DNA from: Terrabacter terrigena
Lineage (GTDB): Bacteria; Actinomycetota; Actinomycetes; Actinomycetales; Dermatophilaceae
DNA: 64,000 nucleotides
Direction of reading: 5' to 3'
Assembly (NCBI RefSeq): GCF_042676085.1
Contig: NZ_JBHTKH010000001.1
Span: forward strand, 434,001-498,000
Shown: piece after piece, positions 1 to 8,014 of the stretch
Position numbering within the stretch: position 1 is the first letter of the stretch
Layout: each line of letters starts with the position of its first letter
Translations under genes and position numbers: made by a program
Notes under the pieces: model-generated
The model's input: only the letters and a program-made list of their open reading frames with translations
Told to the model about the DNA's origin: nothing
Databases searched by the model: none

Positions 1-377
1 CCGGCGTCCGAGCGACCATGACTCAGGCCGTCGAACGCGACGACCTGCAGACCACGGTCGAGCAGCGGCGCGACGAGGGGCACCATCTGCTCGAGGTCGC
101 CGCCCCAGCCGTGCACGAGGTAGACGACCGGGCCGGAGCCCCAGGACCAGCCCCGGACGAGCCGGCCGCGCAGGTCGGCCTCGAAGGGCGCTCCCAGCAG
201 CTCGCGCACCGTGGGGGCCGAGTCAGCCGCCGGGGCCGCGGCGGCGGACGGCAGACGGAACCACAGGCCCTCGGCGGCACGCGCGGCCAGACCGGGCAGG
301 GCCGCGCCGACCAGGCCGAGGCCGCGGCCCGCAATAGACCGAACGATCGTGCTTTTCTGAATAGAGGAAAGAGCCAT
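1..377 (-). CDS. Alpha/beta hydrolase, N-terminal part (runs off the left edge)
   Basis: The minus-strand reading frame from an ATG at 377 reads out through the window edge, so only about 125 residues are visible. After a hydrophobic/basic N-terminal segment of about 40 residues comes a typical alpha/beta-hydrolase opening: a beta strand ending in LVHGWGG (oxyanion-hole HGWGG), then a second strand with VVAFDGLSHGRSD. The nucleophile elbow and the catalytic Asp/His lie outside the window, so the substrate cannot be inferred. The gene lies 44 bases downstream of the TetR regulator on the same strand, which suggests co-transcription and possibly control by that regulator. The family call is firm; specificity is unknown. 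Confidence 0.8.
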   Translation of the reverse strand, partial: MALSSIQKSTIVRSIAGRGLGLVGAALPGLAARAAEGLWFRLPSAAAAPAADSAPTVRELLGAPFEADLRGRLVRGWSWGSGPVVYLVHGWGGDLEQMVPLVAPLLDRGLQVVAFDGLSHGRSDA

Positions 378-421
378 GGGGCTGACCTGTCTTCTCGTGG
401 GGGCCGTGCGGCGGGCGCCGC

Positions 422-1033
422 TCAGGCCTGGCGGACCTCGCCGGCGCGCGGCCGGCAGCTCTCGAGGAGCCGTTCGAACGCGCGACGGGCGCGCGACTCG
501 GCGGTGCCGTCGCGCATGAGACGGCGGGCGTGGTGGTGGGCGAGCACGATCCCCTCGAGCTCGTAGGCGAACTGCTCGGGGTCGACGTCGTCGCGGAAGT
601 GCCCCTCGCCCACGGCCGTGCGCACGATCATGGTCACCGACTCGAGCTTGTCGCGCTCGGCGCGCACCAGCTCGTCGCGCACCGCACCCTCCTGGTCGTC
701 GAACTCGCTTGCCGCATCGACGAACACGCAACCCCCGCCGAAGGCAGTGGACTGCCACCTGAGCCAGCGGTCGAAGAACTCACGCAGCCGGGGCTCGCCA
801 CGGGGTGTGGCCAGGGTCGGGCGCATGACGACGTCGACGAACTTCTCGCGCGCGTGCTGGAGCACCTCGACCTGGAGCGACTCCTTGGACGCGAAGTGGG
901 CGTAGAGCCCGCTCTTGCTCAGCTTGGTCGCCGCGGCGAGCGTGCCGAGGGTGAGGCCGCCGAGGCCGACGAGCGAGGCGAGCTCGGTGGCCTCGTCGAG
1001 GACGGCCGCCTTGGTGCTCTCTCCCTTGCCCAT
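422..1033 (-). CDS. TetR/AcrR-family transcriptional regulator
   Basis: The 203-residue protein begins at MGKGESTKAAVLDEATELAS. The helix-turn-helix follows at about residues 28-50 (LTLGTLAAATKLSKSGLYAHFASKE), a canonical TetR N-terminal DNA-binding domain. The C-terminal ligand/dimer domain (DEFDDQEGAVRDEL region, ending in RAFERLLESCRP) matches the common TetR_C arrangement in which a Cys-rich CVFVDAASEF strand follows the first helices. An in-frame upstream ATG at 1078 exists, but 1033 is preferred. It gives the family-standard length and lies 6 bases after a -10-like hexamer, implying a leaderless transcript. The likely target is its own promoter and the hydrolase just downstream; this is inference from adjacency. 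Confidence 0.9.
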   Translation of the reverse strand: MGKGESTKAAVLDEATELASLVGLGGLTLGTLAAATKLSKSGLYAHFASKESLQVEVLQHAREKFVDVVMRPTLATPRGEPRLREFFDRWLRWQSTAFGGGCVFVDAASEFDDQEGAVRDELVRAERDKLESVTMIVRTAVGEGHFRDDVDPEQFAYELEGIVLAHHHARRLMRDGTAESRARRAFERLLESCRPRAGEVRQA

Positions 1034-1039
1034 GCAGCC

Positions 1040-1068
1040 ATAAAAGCACGACCGTTCGGCTCTGGCAA
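1040..1068 (-). promoter_or_regulatory. Candidate leaderless promoter of the tetR gene
   Basis: On the minus strand, TTGCCA (1063-1068) is separated by 17 bases from TTTTAT (1040-1045). The ATG at 1033 follows after 6 bases, exactly where transcription would begin. There is no Shine-Dalgarno sequence. The -10 is imperfect (T instead of A at position 2). Confidence 0.45.
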
Positions 1069-1085
1069 GAGCGGTCAAGAACGCG

Positions 1086-1595
1086 CTACGAGGAAACCCA
1101 GCCGTGCAGGACGGCGCGCCAGACCGCCACGCTGTCTGGCACGAGGCTCTCCGGCTCCTCCTCGAGGCGCCGCACCAGCTCGGCCACGCTCACCCAGTCG
1201 CCCCACGCCACCTCCTCGGGCTGCCAGCGGATCGGACCGTCCCAGGTGGTGACGTAGCGGAAGGCGCGATAGCGGGTCTGGCTGTCGGCGTAGTCGACGG
1301 GTCCGAGGTCGACCAACGGCACGCCGGCCACCCCGAGCTCCTCCTCGACCTCGCGCACGGCACCGACCGCGGGATCCTCCCCCGCGAGGACGACCCCGCC
1401 GGCCGCGAAGTCGAGCAGGCCGGGATAGACGTCCTTCGTCACGGTGCGGCGGTGCAGGTACACCCGACCGATGGAGTCGCGCACGACCACCGACGAGGCA
1501 GCGTGACGGAGGTTGAGCGCCCGCATCCGCGAGCGGGGCGCCGAGCCGGACACCTGCCCGGACTCGTCGTAGAGGGCGACCTCCTCGTCGGCCAC
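1086..1595 (-). CDS. NUDIX hydrolase (IDI/YfcD-like)
   Basis: This 169-residue protein has a complete NUDIX box at residues 67-89: G67, E73, then R81-E82-x-E84-E85-E86-L87-G88-V89, the Mg-binding catalytic loop that cleaves nucleoside-diphosphate-linked substrates. The surrounding sequence (VYLHRRTVTKDVYPGLLDFAAGGVV; AVREVEEELGV) resembles the isopentenyl-diphosphate isomerase/YfcD branch of NUDIX proteins. It lacks the extra Cys and His expected of a true isomerase, so a housekeeping pyrophosphatase is more likely. The start is GTG. It ends 52 bases before the tetR start and begins 9 bases after the stop of the upstream DUF6912-like gene, suggesting one leftward transcription unit from the acyltransferase down. 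Confidence 0.88.
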   Translation of the reverse strand: MADEEVALYDESGQVSGSAPRSRMRALNLRHAASSVVVRDSIGRVYLHRRTVTKDVYPGLLDFAAGGVVLAGEDPAVGAVREVEEELGVAGVPLVDLGPVDYADSQTRYRAFRYVTTWDGPIRWQPEEVAWGDWVSVAELVRRLEEEPESLVPDSVAVWRAVLHGWVSS

Positions 1596-1604
1596 GGCGA
1601 CCGC

Positions 1605-2045
1605 TCAGCCGAAGAAGGCGCGTACGTCGTCGAGCTCGGTGACGTCGTACCAGAGCAGCTCGTCGGCCTCCTCGTCGACGCCGGCGGTGACCTCGTCGTC
1701 GACGTGGAACGAGGCGACCCGCGACAGCGGCACCGGTGCGATGAGCACCACACGCGAGACCGGCCGGCCGTCGCGCGGCGCGACGGAACCGGGATCGGCG
1801 TCGGCGGACGCCACGACGCGTCGGTCACGGGGAGCCGACCTGAGCGCCCCGGCCGCCTCGACGGCGTCGCTGAACGCGGCGTACTCGAGGTCCTCGACGT
1901 CGAGACCCGGCGCGCTCTGCTCGAGACCCGACGTGACGGCATACGCGACCCGAGGGTTGCCGGGACCGGCGGCCAGCGAGCCCTCGCTCGACAGCTCCTC
2001 GAGGCCCGAGCGCCCCAGCGGCACGTAGACGCGCACGACGGGCAT
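1605..2045 (-). CDS. Small conserved actinobacterial protein (DUF6912-like)
   Basis: The 146-residue acidic protein starts MPVVRVYVPLGRSGLEELSS. The opening RVYVP and the internal blocks AYAVTSGLEQSAPGLDVEDLEYAAFSDA and VVLIAPVPLSRVASFHVDDE are what I recall of the actinobacterial DUF6912 family, for which no function is established. No signal peptide, membrane segment or metal motif is visible. The ATG at 2045 overlaps the stop of the upstream WS/DGAT gene by one base (TGATG), so translation is probably coupled. A role connected to neutral-lipid synthesis is only a contextual guess. The family name is given from memory and was not searched. Confidence 0.7.
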   Translation of the reverse strand: MPVVRVYVPLGRSGLEELSSEGSLAAGPGNPRVAYAVTSGLEQSAPGLDVEDLEYAAFSDAVEAAGALRSAPRDRRVVASADADPGSVAPRDGRPVSRVVLIAPVPLSRVASFHVDDEVTAGVDEEADELLWYDVTELDDVRAFFG

Positions 2046-3466
2046 CAGCCCTCCCTCCCGCTCGTCAGCTCGGCGAGCGACTCGACGATCGACTGACCGA
2101 GGACGTCGACGTCGGGCATCGCCTCCCGGTCGGCGTTGAGCCCGAAGTAGACCCCGCCGTTGTACGAGGTGATGCCGATCGACAGCGCCTGCCCCTTCGC
2201 GAGCGGCGTCACGGGGTAGGTCGACAGCATCTCGGCGTCGCCGGCGTACAGCGGCTCCTGGGGCCCGGGGACGTTCGTGATCATGACGTTGTAGAGGCGG
2301 CGCGACATCGCCGAGCCGAGACGGGCCCCGAGCGCGTGCAGTGTCGGCGGGGCGAAGCCGGCGAGGTTGGCCAGCGAGGTGGCCCCGACCGCCTGCCCGC
2401 CCTCCATCTGCTGGCGCATCGCGAACGCGATCTGGTGCAGCCGCATCGAGGCGCCGGGCTCCCCCACGGGCAGGTTCACCACGCACGCCATCACCTGGTT
2501 GGCGTACATCCCTGCGGGGTCGTCGCCGTAGATGCTGACCGGCACCATGGCGCGAACGGCCGTGTGGGAGCCGACGGGCTCGCCGCGTCCGAGCAGCCAG
2601 GCGCGGAACCCACCAGCGATCGTCGCGAGCACGACGTCGTTGATCGTGACGTCCTCTGCGTAGGCCCCGCGCGCGAGTCGCTTGCGCACCAGGCGGTAGT
2701 CGTCGAGGTCGGTGGCGACCATGACCCACCGCCGTGCCGACCCGATCTCGGCATTGAGGGGCGAGTCGGGAGCCGGGCGGGCGGCGGTGCGCGCGACGGT
2801 CGAGAGCACCTGCCCGGCGGACTCCACGGCACGCAGCCCGACGTTGAGGGCGTCGTTGAGGCCGCCGCGCACGAGGTCGACGACCTGGGTGGGTCGACGC
2901 ACCGCGTCGACGACCGCCCCGGTGACGAGCTCGACCGACGACGGCCCGCGCTCGGGCTCCCACGGCGGCGGGTCGTCGTCGAAGTCCTCGCCCTTGACCG
3001 CGTCGACGATGACGTGCGCGATGTCGAGGGCGTTGACACCGTCGATGAGCGCGTGGTGCGTCTTCGTGACGACCGCGAAGCGACCACCCTGCAGCCCCTC
3101 GACGAGGTAGACCTCCCAGAGCGGGCGGGTGCGGTCGAGCTTGCGTGGCTGGACCCGGGCCACGAAGTCCTGCAGCTGCCGGTCGCTGCCCGGCCGGGGC
3201 AGCCCGGCGCGCCGCACGTGGTAGCCCATGTCGAACGCCTCGTCGTCGACCCACACCGGGTTGGCGATGCGCCCCGGCACGTCGCGGACCTTCTGCCGGA
3301 AGCGCGGGATGGCGCCGATGCGGCTCTCGATGATCCGAACGAGCTGGTCGTAGTCGAAGCCCTCGCGCGGCGGCTGGAAGACCATGACCGACCCGACGTG
3401 CATCGACGTGGTGGACTCCTCGAGGTAGAGGAACGACGCGTCGAGCGAGGTCAGGCGGTCAGACAT
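2045..3466 (-). CDS. Wax ester synthase / diacylglycerol acyltransferase (WS/DGAT)
   Basis: This 473-residue protein is full length for the actinobacterial bifunctional WS/DGAT family, which makes triacylglycerol or wax esters from acyl-CoA at the membrane/lipid-droplet surface. It opens with MSDRLTSLDASFLYLEESTTSMHVG, the usual signature. The catalytic HHxxxDG motif is intact (H137, H138, D142, G143) in a strand preceded by VVTKT. The second conserved block, SNVPGP-like, appears as MITNVPGPQEPLYAGDAE, and the PLW motif (RPLWEVY) is present. In-frame sequence upstream to 3823 runs through the neighbouring divergent gene and is rejected. The candidate -10 CAGAGT lies 6 bases before the ATG. 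The gene heads a leftward unit with the DUF6912-like and NUDIX genes. Confidence 0.93.
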   Translation of the reverse strand: MSDRLTSLDASFLYLEESTTSMHVGSVMVFQPPREGFDYDQLVRIIESRIGAIPRFRQKVRDVPGRIANPVWVDDEAFDMGYHVRRAGLPRPGSDRQLQDFVARVQPRKLDRTRPLWEVYLVEGLQGGRFAVVTKTHHALIDGVNALDIAHVIVDAVKGEDFDDDPPPWEPERGPSSVELVTGAVVDAVRRPTQVVDLVRGGLNDALNVGLRAVESAGQVLSTVARTAARPAPDSPLNAEIGSARRWVMVATDLDDYRLVRKRLARGAYAEDVTINDVVLATIAGGFRAWLLGRGEPVGSHTAVRAMVPVSIYGDDPAGMYANQVMACVVNLPVGEPGASMRLHQIAFAMRQQMEGGQAVGATSLANLAGFAPPTLHALGARLGSAMSRRLYNVMITNVPGPQEPLYAGDAEMLSTYPVTPLAKGQALSIGITSYNGGVYFGLNADREAMPDVDVLGQSIVESLAELTSGREG

Positions 3467-3493
3467 GGTCACACTCTGCCAGAACGGCTTACG

Positions 3494-3499
3494 TAGGAT
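3494..3499 (+). promoter_or_regulatory. -10 hexamer of the cupredoxin-like lipoprotein gene
   Basis: TAGGAT lies 7 bases before the ATG at 3507, in a 40-base divergent intergenic space. No Shine-Dalgarno sequence is present. This fits a leaderless transcript. Confidence 0.5.
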
Positions 3500-3506
3500 C
3501 GTGGCC

Positions 3507-3893
3507 ATGCCAGCGTTTCGCGCCCTGCCGTATGCCGTCTGCGTCCTCGCCCTCGCGGGCGTCGCCGCCTGCTCCTCGAGCAGCGCCACCGACGGCGCCG
3601 CGACGCCCGCCGGGGTGAGCTCCACCGGCTCGGTCGAGCGCCTCGAGGTCACCATCAAGGGCACCACCGTCACGCCGGCCCCCGCCCAGGTCGAGCTGCC
3701 CGTCGGGTCGACGCTCGAGCTGGTCGTGACGTCCGACCACGACGACGAGCTGCACGCACACGGCTTCGAGGCCGAGGCCGAGATCAAGGCCGGCGTGCCG
3801 GCGACGCTGCGGCTCACCGCCAAGGAGCCCGGCTCCTACGAGGTCGAGACGCACGAGCCGGCGCTCACGCTGCTCACGGTCGCCGTCCGCTGA
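3507..3893 (+). CDS. Cupredoxin-like lipoprotein
   Basis: The 128-residue protein has a lipoprotein signal peptide (basic start, hydrophobic core, lipobox VAAC with C22). After a Ser/Thr/Ala linker comes one beta-sandwich domain typical of cupredoxin_1: LEVTIKGTTVTPAPAQVELPVGSTLELVVTSD, then DDELHAHGFE, then a final strand with YEVETHEPALTLLTV. The His of LHAHGFE and the His of ETHEP occupy the usual metal-ligand positions, but the Cys and Met of a blue copper centre are missing. It may therefore bind copper differently or not at all. The gene sits 28 bases ahead of a polytopic membrane protein on the same strand, and the pair recurs in actinobacteria as I recall. The protein should face the outside, anchored in the membrane. 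Confidence 0.82.
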   Translation: MPAFRALPYAVCVLALAGVAACSSSSATDGAATPAGVSSTGSVERLEVTIKGTTVTPAPAQVELPVGSTLELVVTSDHDDELHAHGFEAEAEIKAGVPATLRLTAKEPGSYEVETHEPALTLLTVAVR

Positions 3894-3921
3894 CCTCGCC
3901 GCGACCCACACGCTGACCGCC

Positions 3922-5259
3922 ATGGCCCACTCCTTCTCCCCGGCGCTCGTCCCGGCCCACGGTGTCGGCAGCCGAGGTGACCTGCCGCTGCCCTTCACCG
4001 CGCTCGTCGTCTCCGCCCTCGCCGCCCTGCTCATCTCGTTCGTCGCGATCAGCACGCTGTGGCGCGAGCCGCGGCTGCGGGCGAGCGACGGGATCCTGCT
4101 GCCCGCAGCCGTCGCCGCCGTCCTCGACTCGCGGTGGGTGCGGGTCGTCGCCCGTCTCCTCGCGGCGGTCCTCACGGTCTGGACGCTCGTCGCGCTCCTG
4201 CTCGGGCCGGACTCCGCGCGCAACCCTGTGCCGCACGTGGTCTACGTGTGGCTGTGGGTCGGCCTCGCCTTCGCCTCGATGCTCCTCGGACCGGTGTGGC
4301 GGGTCGTCAACCCGATCCGGGCACTGCACGCCGGGCTGCTCAGGCTCGCCCGCGTCTCGCCCGACCTCGCTGCCCTGCCCTACCGGTGGGGACTCTGGCC
4401 GGCCGCCGTCGGGCTGGGCACGTTCACGTGGGTCGAGCTCGTCGCCGAGGACAACACCTCGCTCGGCTTCCTGCGGGTTCTCATCTCCGGCTTCATCGCG
4501 CTGTCGCTGCTCGCTGCCGCCGTCTTCGGCCGCGCCTGGTTCGAGCAGGGCGACCCGTTCGAGGTGTGGTCGCGCCTCCTCGGGCTGCTGTCACCGCTCG
4601 GGCGCCGCGACGACGGGCGCTGGGTGCTGCGCACTCCCCTGCACGGCGTCAACAGCCTGCGAGGGCAACGGGGACTCGTGCCCACAGTGTCCGTGATGCT
4701 GGGCGGCACGGCGTACGACGGCTTCTCGGCGAACCTCTCGTGGGCCACGTTCGTGCAGACGTCGTCGGTGCCCTCGTCACTGCTCAAGACCGCGACGCTG
4801 CTCGCGTTCTTCGCCGTCGTGGCCGCGACGATCTGGCTCGCGTCGGCGGTGTCGGTGCGCCTGGCCGGTGAGCCGCTGCGGCGATCGTTCGCCTTCGTCA
4901 GCGACATCGCGCCCTCGCTCATCCCCATCGCCGGCGGCTACCTCGTCGCCCACTACTGGTCGCTGTGGGTCTACCAGGGACAGCTCGCCTGGGTGCTGCT
5001 CACCGACCCGCTCGGCACGGGTGCCGACCTGCTGGGCACCGCCGGGCTCACCCCGGACGACGCGCTCATCCAGCCCACCCTCGTCGCCACGATCCAGGCG
5101 GTGAGCATCGTCGTCGGCCACCTGCTCGGCGTCCTCGCCGCCCACGAGCGGGCCATCACCGTGCTCGAGCGACGAGCCGCCGTGATCGGGCAGGTCCCAC
5201 TCATGGTGGTCATGATCATCTACACGCTCGGCGGACTGACCATCCTCTTTGCCCCCTGA
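3922..5259 (+). CDS. Polytopic membrane protein (often mis-named fenitrothion hydrolase)
   Basis: This 445-residue protein has about ten hydrophobic segments (for example residues 27-46, 75-94, 109-124, 155-170, 178-200, 285-305, 325-345, 385-405, 425-443). The N-terminal AHGVGSRGDLPLPF motif marks an actinobacterial family that databases commonly label fenitrothion hydrolase. I see nothing resembling a hydrolase active site, so only the membrane nature is supported. Its constant partner is the cupredoxin-like lipoprotein upstream, which hints at a membrane complex handling a metal or redox cofactor. Conserved polar residues such as the H-x-VGSRGD segment could be ligands. This functional suggestion is inference. 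Confidence 0.78.
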   Translation: MAHSFSPALVPAHGVGSRGDLPLPFTALVVSALAALLISFVAISTLWREPRLRASDGILLPAAVAAVLDSRWVRVVARLLAAVLTVWTLVALLLGPDSARNPVPHVVYVWLWVGLAFASMLLGPVWRVVNPIRALHAGLLRLARVSPDLAALPYRWGLWPAAVGLGTFTWVELVAEDNTSLGFLRVLISGFIALSLLAAAVFGRAWFEQGDPFEVWSRLLGLLSPLGRRDDGRWVLRTPLHGVNSLRGQRGLVPTVSVMLGGTAYDGFSANLSWATFVQTSSVPSSLLKTATLLAFFAVVAATIWLASAVSVRLAGEPLRRSFAFVSDIAPSLIPIAGGYLVAHYWSLWVYQGQLAWVLLTDPLGTGADLLGTAGLTPDDALIQPTLVATIQAVSIVVGHLLGVLAAHERAITVLERRAAVIGQVPLMVVMIIYTLGGLTILFAP

Positions 5260-5281
5260 GGCAACGGTCGACGGTCGGGTG

Positions 5282-6787
5282 TCATGCGTCGACCGTGGCG
5301 GACGGGCGCCCGGACGACCGTGAGCGGCGCCCCCGACCACCCGTGCGCTGCCGACGGTCACCGGCGGGGAGCGTCCACGGCAGGATCGCGGTCGCGAGGT
5401 CGCCGACGGCGCGACGGACGGGCGACTCGGGGGCGTGCTCGACGAGAGAGCGGCCTGCGAGCAGCGCCCCGTCGAGAGCCGACGGGTCGTCGGGGACGAA
5501 GCGCACCGACGTGAGTCCCGCGAAGCGCAGCAGCGAGTCGGCGATGCGCGACTCGGGACGGGATCCGACGGCACCGGCCCGCACGCGGTTGACGACGGGT
5601 ACGGGCTCACCCGAAGGGACGGTGCCGAGCTCCTGGAGACCGCGCACGAAGCGCTGGAGCGCCACGGGGTCGGCCCCGCCGACGGCGACCACGAGCTCGG
5701 ATGCGGCGAGCGAGGTCAGCGTCGCCTCGTTGCGGCGGGGCGCTGCGGTGTCGTAGCTCAGCTCCTCGTCGTCCTCGAGGCAGAAACCGCAGTCGACGAC
5801 GACCACGCCCACGAGCGACCTGCTGAGGTCGAGCACGCGCTCGAGGGCGGCCGAGCGTACCTCGGGCCAACGCTCCGCCTTGGGCAGCCCGGTGAGGACA
5901 CGCAGACGCGGGACCACCTCAGGAGCCAGCCGGGCGAGCAGCGGCAGGTCGAGCAGGCCCTGGTCGGCCGCGCGACAGGCAGCGGCCACCCCGGGCGCCT
6001 CGTCGAGCAGGCCGAGCGACTGGGCGACGCAGCCGCCGTAGGTGTCGGCGTCGACGAGCAGGACCTCGACTCCACGGCTCGCGAGCTCGGCGGCGAGGGT
6101 CGTCGCGACGACGGTGCGACCCGGAGCACCCGTGGGGCCCCAGACCGCGACGAGGGGTGCCCTTTCGGGACCGCGTCCTCGACGGGGGGCGGCGGCGTGG
6201 TCGGCGGCGTCGTCGGCGGTGTCTTCGCCCGCGCTCGGAATGGACGGCCCGGGCTGGGACGCTCCGGCCGGGAGCCATCCCGTGACGCCGCCGGCGGCCG
6301 GGCCGGCACCGACATCATCCGGCCCGGCCAGACCCGCGGAGGACCCACCGTGCGCGTCGATGCGCGTGGCGCCGGGAACGTCGTCGGGCCCACCGTCGAG
6401 TCCCGCCCCGGCTGCCAGCGCGCCTTCGAGGTCGGCGACGTCGGAGTCGTCGTCGAGGCAGCGGGTCCAGCGCTCGGGGCCTGCATCGGCGGGCAGGGTG
6501 CTGCTGATCGTGAGCTGGCGCAGCCGACGCTCGGCCTGCTCGTCGTCGCCGGGGTGCACCCCGATGACACGGATCCGGTTGGAGCGCAGGCGGTCGACGA
6601 CCGAGAGGTCGAGTCCCCGCAGGTCGGACGACACGACCGCAGTGTCGCCGAGACCGGCCTCCGCGACCGACAGGAGCTCGGCCACGTCGGCACACCGCCG
6701 GCTGACCACGACGCCCCGCACAGCCTCGAGCGTCGTCGCGACCGCGGACTCCCACTGGTGGCTGAGCGCGGTCAGGATCTCGGTCAT
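5282..6787 (-). CDS. CpaE-like P-loop ATPase with altered Walker A
   Basis: The 501-residue protein has an N-terminal receiver-like domain (about 1-110), a Gly/Ala/Asp-rich linker (about 120-210), and a SIMIBI/MinD-ParA ATPase domain (about 211-470). The ATPase P-loop reads GPTGAPGRT (217-225), with Arg224 where MinD-type enzymes carry Lys. The signature DAD (246-248) and the later VVVVDCGF strand (Walker B region) are present. CpaE proteins place tad pili at the pole, but no other tad genes are in the window, so this is probably the stand-alone actinobacterial family (compare Rv3213c). It overlaps the SAF-domain gene by 4 bases and so is translationally coupled to it. The C-terminal tail is Arg/Ser rich. 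Confidence 0.8.
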   Translation of the reverse strand: MTEILTALSHQWESAVATTLEAVRGVVVSRRCADVAELLSVAEAGLGDTAVVSSDLRGLDLSVVDRLRSNRIRVIGVHPGDDEQAERRLRQLTISSTLPADAGPERWTRCLDDDSDVADLEGALAAGAGLDGGPDDVPGATRIDAHGGSSAGLAGPDDVGAGPAAGGVTGWLPAGASQPGPSIPSAGEDTADDAADHAAAPRRGRGPERAPLVAVWGPTGAPGRTVVATTLAAELASRGVEVLLVDADTYGGCVAQSLGLLDEAPGVAAACRAADQGLLDLPLLARLAPEVVPRLRVLTGLPKAERWPEVRSAALERVLDLSRSLVGVVVVDCGFCLEDDEELSYDTAAPRRNEATLTSLAASELVVAVGGADPVALQRFVRGLQELGTVPSGEPVPVVNRVRAGAVGSRPESRIADSLLRFAGLTSVRFVPDDPSALDGALLAGRSLVEHAPESPVRRAVGDLATAILPWTLPAGDRRQRTGGRGRRSRSSGRPSATVDA

Positions 6788-7446
6788 GCGCCGCCGCCGG
6801 AGACCGCCCCGACCGATGGCACCAGGGTGAGCTTGGACTCGGCGTCGACCGCCTCGACGAGCGGCTGAACCTTGTCGGCCGGCACGTAGATCTGGACCGA
6901 GGTCATGGACCCGGCGCCGAAGCCACCGCTGCTCGTCAGCACGTTGGCGACGGCCGCCGACCGGAGCACGCGCGTGGTCGAGGCCGACGCCTGGTCGCCG
7001 GTCGTCGTCGCCTTGGGGGTGACGAAGACGTCGACGCGGCTGCCACGCGTCAGGCCCGAGGTCGACATGGCGTCGGCGCGCACCGTCACCCGCTGGACGT
7101 CGACCTCGTCAGCACCGCCGACGGCAGAGGTGGGCACCATCTCGCCGGCGCGGACGTCGCGGAGCATGAACGACCCTGTGGGTGCCGGGGCATCGGCACC
7201 CAGGTAGGCATTCATGCCGTCGGCCAGACGTACGTCGGCGCGCACGAAGGATCCAGCGTCGACCGTGTCGCCGGCGACGAGGTTGGTGGCAGCGACCCAG
7301 ACCGGCACCCGGTCGTCAGCGCTCGCGACCGCCTTGGCGCCGAGGGTTGCGGCGAGAATGACGAGAAGGACGCCGACGACGAGACGGCTGTCGCGCCAGG
7401 AGGGTCGCTGCAGTCGTTTGGCGCTCGGCCTGGCCAGCTCGGTCAT
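6784..7446 (-). CDS. SAF-domain membrane protein (CpaB/RcpC-like)
   Basis: The 220-residue protein has a short basic cytoplasmic N-terminus, one transmembrane helix (about 25-45, LVVGVLLVILAATLGAKAVA), and an external SAF domain beginning VPVWVAATNLVAGDTVDAGSFVRADVRL. It continues with LRDVRAGEMVPTSAV and RVTVRADAMSTSGLTRGSRVDVFVTPK, the usual CpaB/RcpC pattern. CpaB proteins help assemble Flp pili, but pilin, secretin and TadA genes are absent here. The start at 7446 (MTELARP) is chosen because upstream in-frame sequence is not family-like. Its stop overlaps the CpaE-like start (ATGA), so the two form a minimal two-gene unit divergent from the HTH gene at 7728. Confidence 0.82.
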   Translation of the reverse strand: MTELARPSAKRLQRPSWRDSRLVVGVLLVILAATLGAKAVASADDRVPVWVAATNLVAGDTVDAGSFVRADVRLADGMNAYLGADAPAPTGSFMLRDVRAGEMVPTSAVGGADEVDVQRVTVRADAMSTSGLTRGSRVDVFVTPKATTTGDQASASTTRVLRSAAVANVLTSSGGFGAGSMTSVQIYVPADKVQPLVEAVDAESKLTLVPSVGAVSGGGA

Positions 7447-7727
7447 CTGGGCCCCCTGTGGTCCGTTCGTCGATGGCGACGCCGTTCGCGGATGCTCACC
7501 GCACGACGCCGGCAACATCTTGCATCAGGTCGTGGCAGACCGCGCGCGGAGCTCACAGCTGTGGACGGCGGACGGCGGCGGTCTCGACACCCAACTACGA
7601 TGAGGGCGTCCGACCCACCGGCCCGACACCACCCGAGCCCGGGTGGGGCGACGGCCGTCCACCGACCGTCGGGTCGGGGTACGACGGGTCGGGATCGTCG
7701 TGTGCCGGTGCCTGAGGAGGAGTCAAC

Positions 7728-7955
7728 GTGGCCCAGCGGTTCCTGCAGCTCACCGAGGTGTCCGAGATCCTCAACATCTCCTCGGCCCAGGCGTACGCCC
7801 TGGTGCGTTCGGGCGAGCTGCCCGCCATCAAGATCGGTGGCCGCGGCCAGTGGCGTGTCGAGGCGACCGAGCTCGAGAGCTACATCCAGCGGATGTACGC
7901 CGAGACCAAGTCCTTCGTGCAGGCACACCCGTTCGGTGGCGGCGGCGAGGAGTGA
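7728..7955 (+). CDS. Excisionase-family HTH DNA-binding protein
   Basis: The 75-residue protein is a single winged-helix/MerR-like excisionase domain: FLQLTEVSEILNISSAQAYALVRSGELPAIKIGGRGQWRVEATELESYIQ. This is the stand-alone helix-turn-helix_17 type found in many actinobacteria next to SAF/CpaE-like genes. The GTG start is set by a strong ribosome binding site (GAGGAGGAG about 8 bases upstream). No integrase or att-like repeat is nearby, so a phage excisionase role is unlikely and a small global or local regulator is preferred. It is transcribed divergently from the SAF/CpaE pair across 281 bases, the obvious first place to look for its operator. Confidence 0.88.
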   Translation: MAQRFLQLTEVSEILNISSAQAYALVRSGELPAIKIGGRGQWRVEATELESYIQRMYAETKSFVQAHPFGGGGEE

Positions 7956-8014
7956 ACCGAGGGCCCCAGCACGGGGCCCGTGCGCCGAGGCGCAGCCCCC
8001 GGTCCTGCACCTGC

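Noticed and set aside
2336..3496. A 386-codon plus-strand frame opposite the WS/DGAT gene
   Set aside because: Composition (His/Arg/Asp/Val) is that of a reverse-complement shadow of the acyltransferase; no domain is visible.
3922..5259. Database name fenitrothion hydrolase
   Set aside because: No hydrolase active site is visible in a protein that is almost all membrane segments.
7728..7955. Excisionase of a mobile element
   Set aside because: No integrase, tRNA-borne att site or phage genes are near; the stand-alone actinobacterial HTH family fits better.
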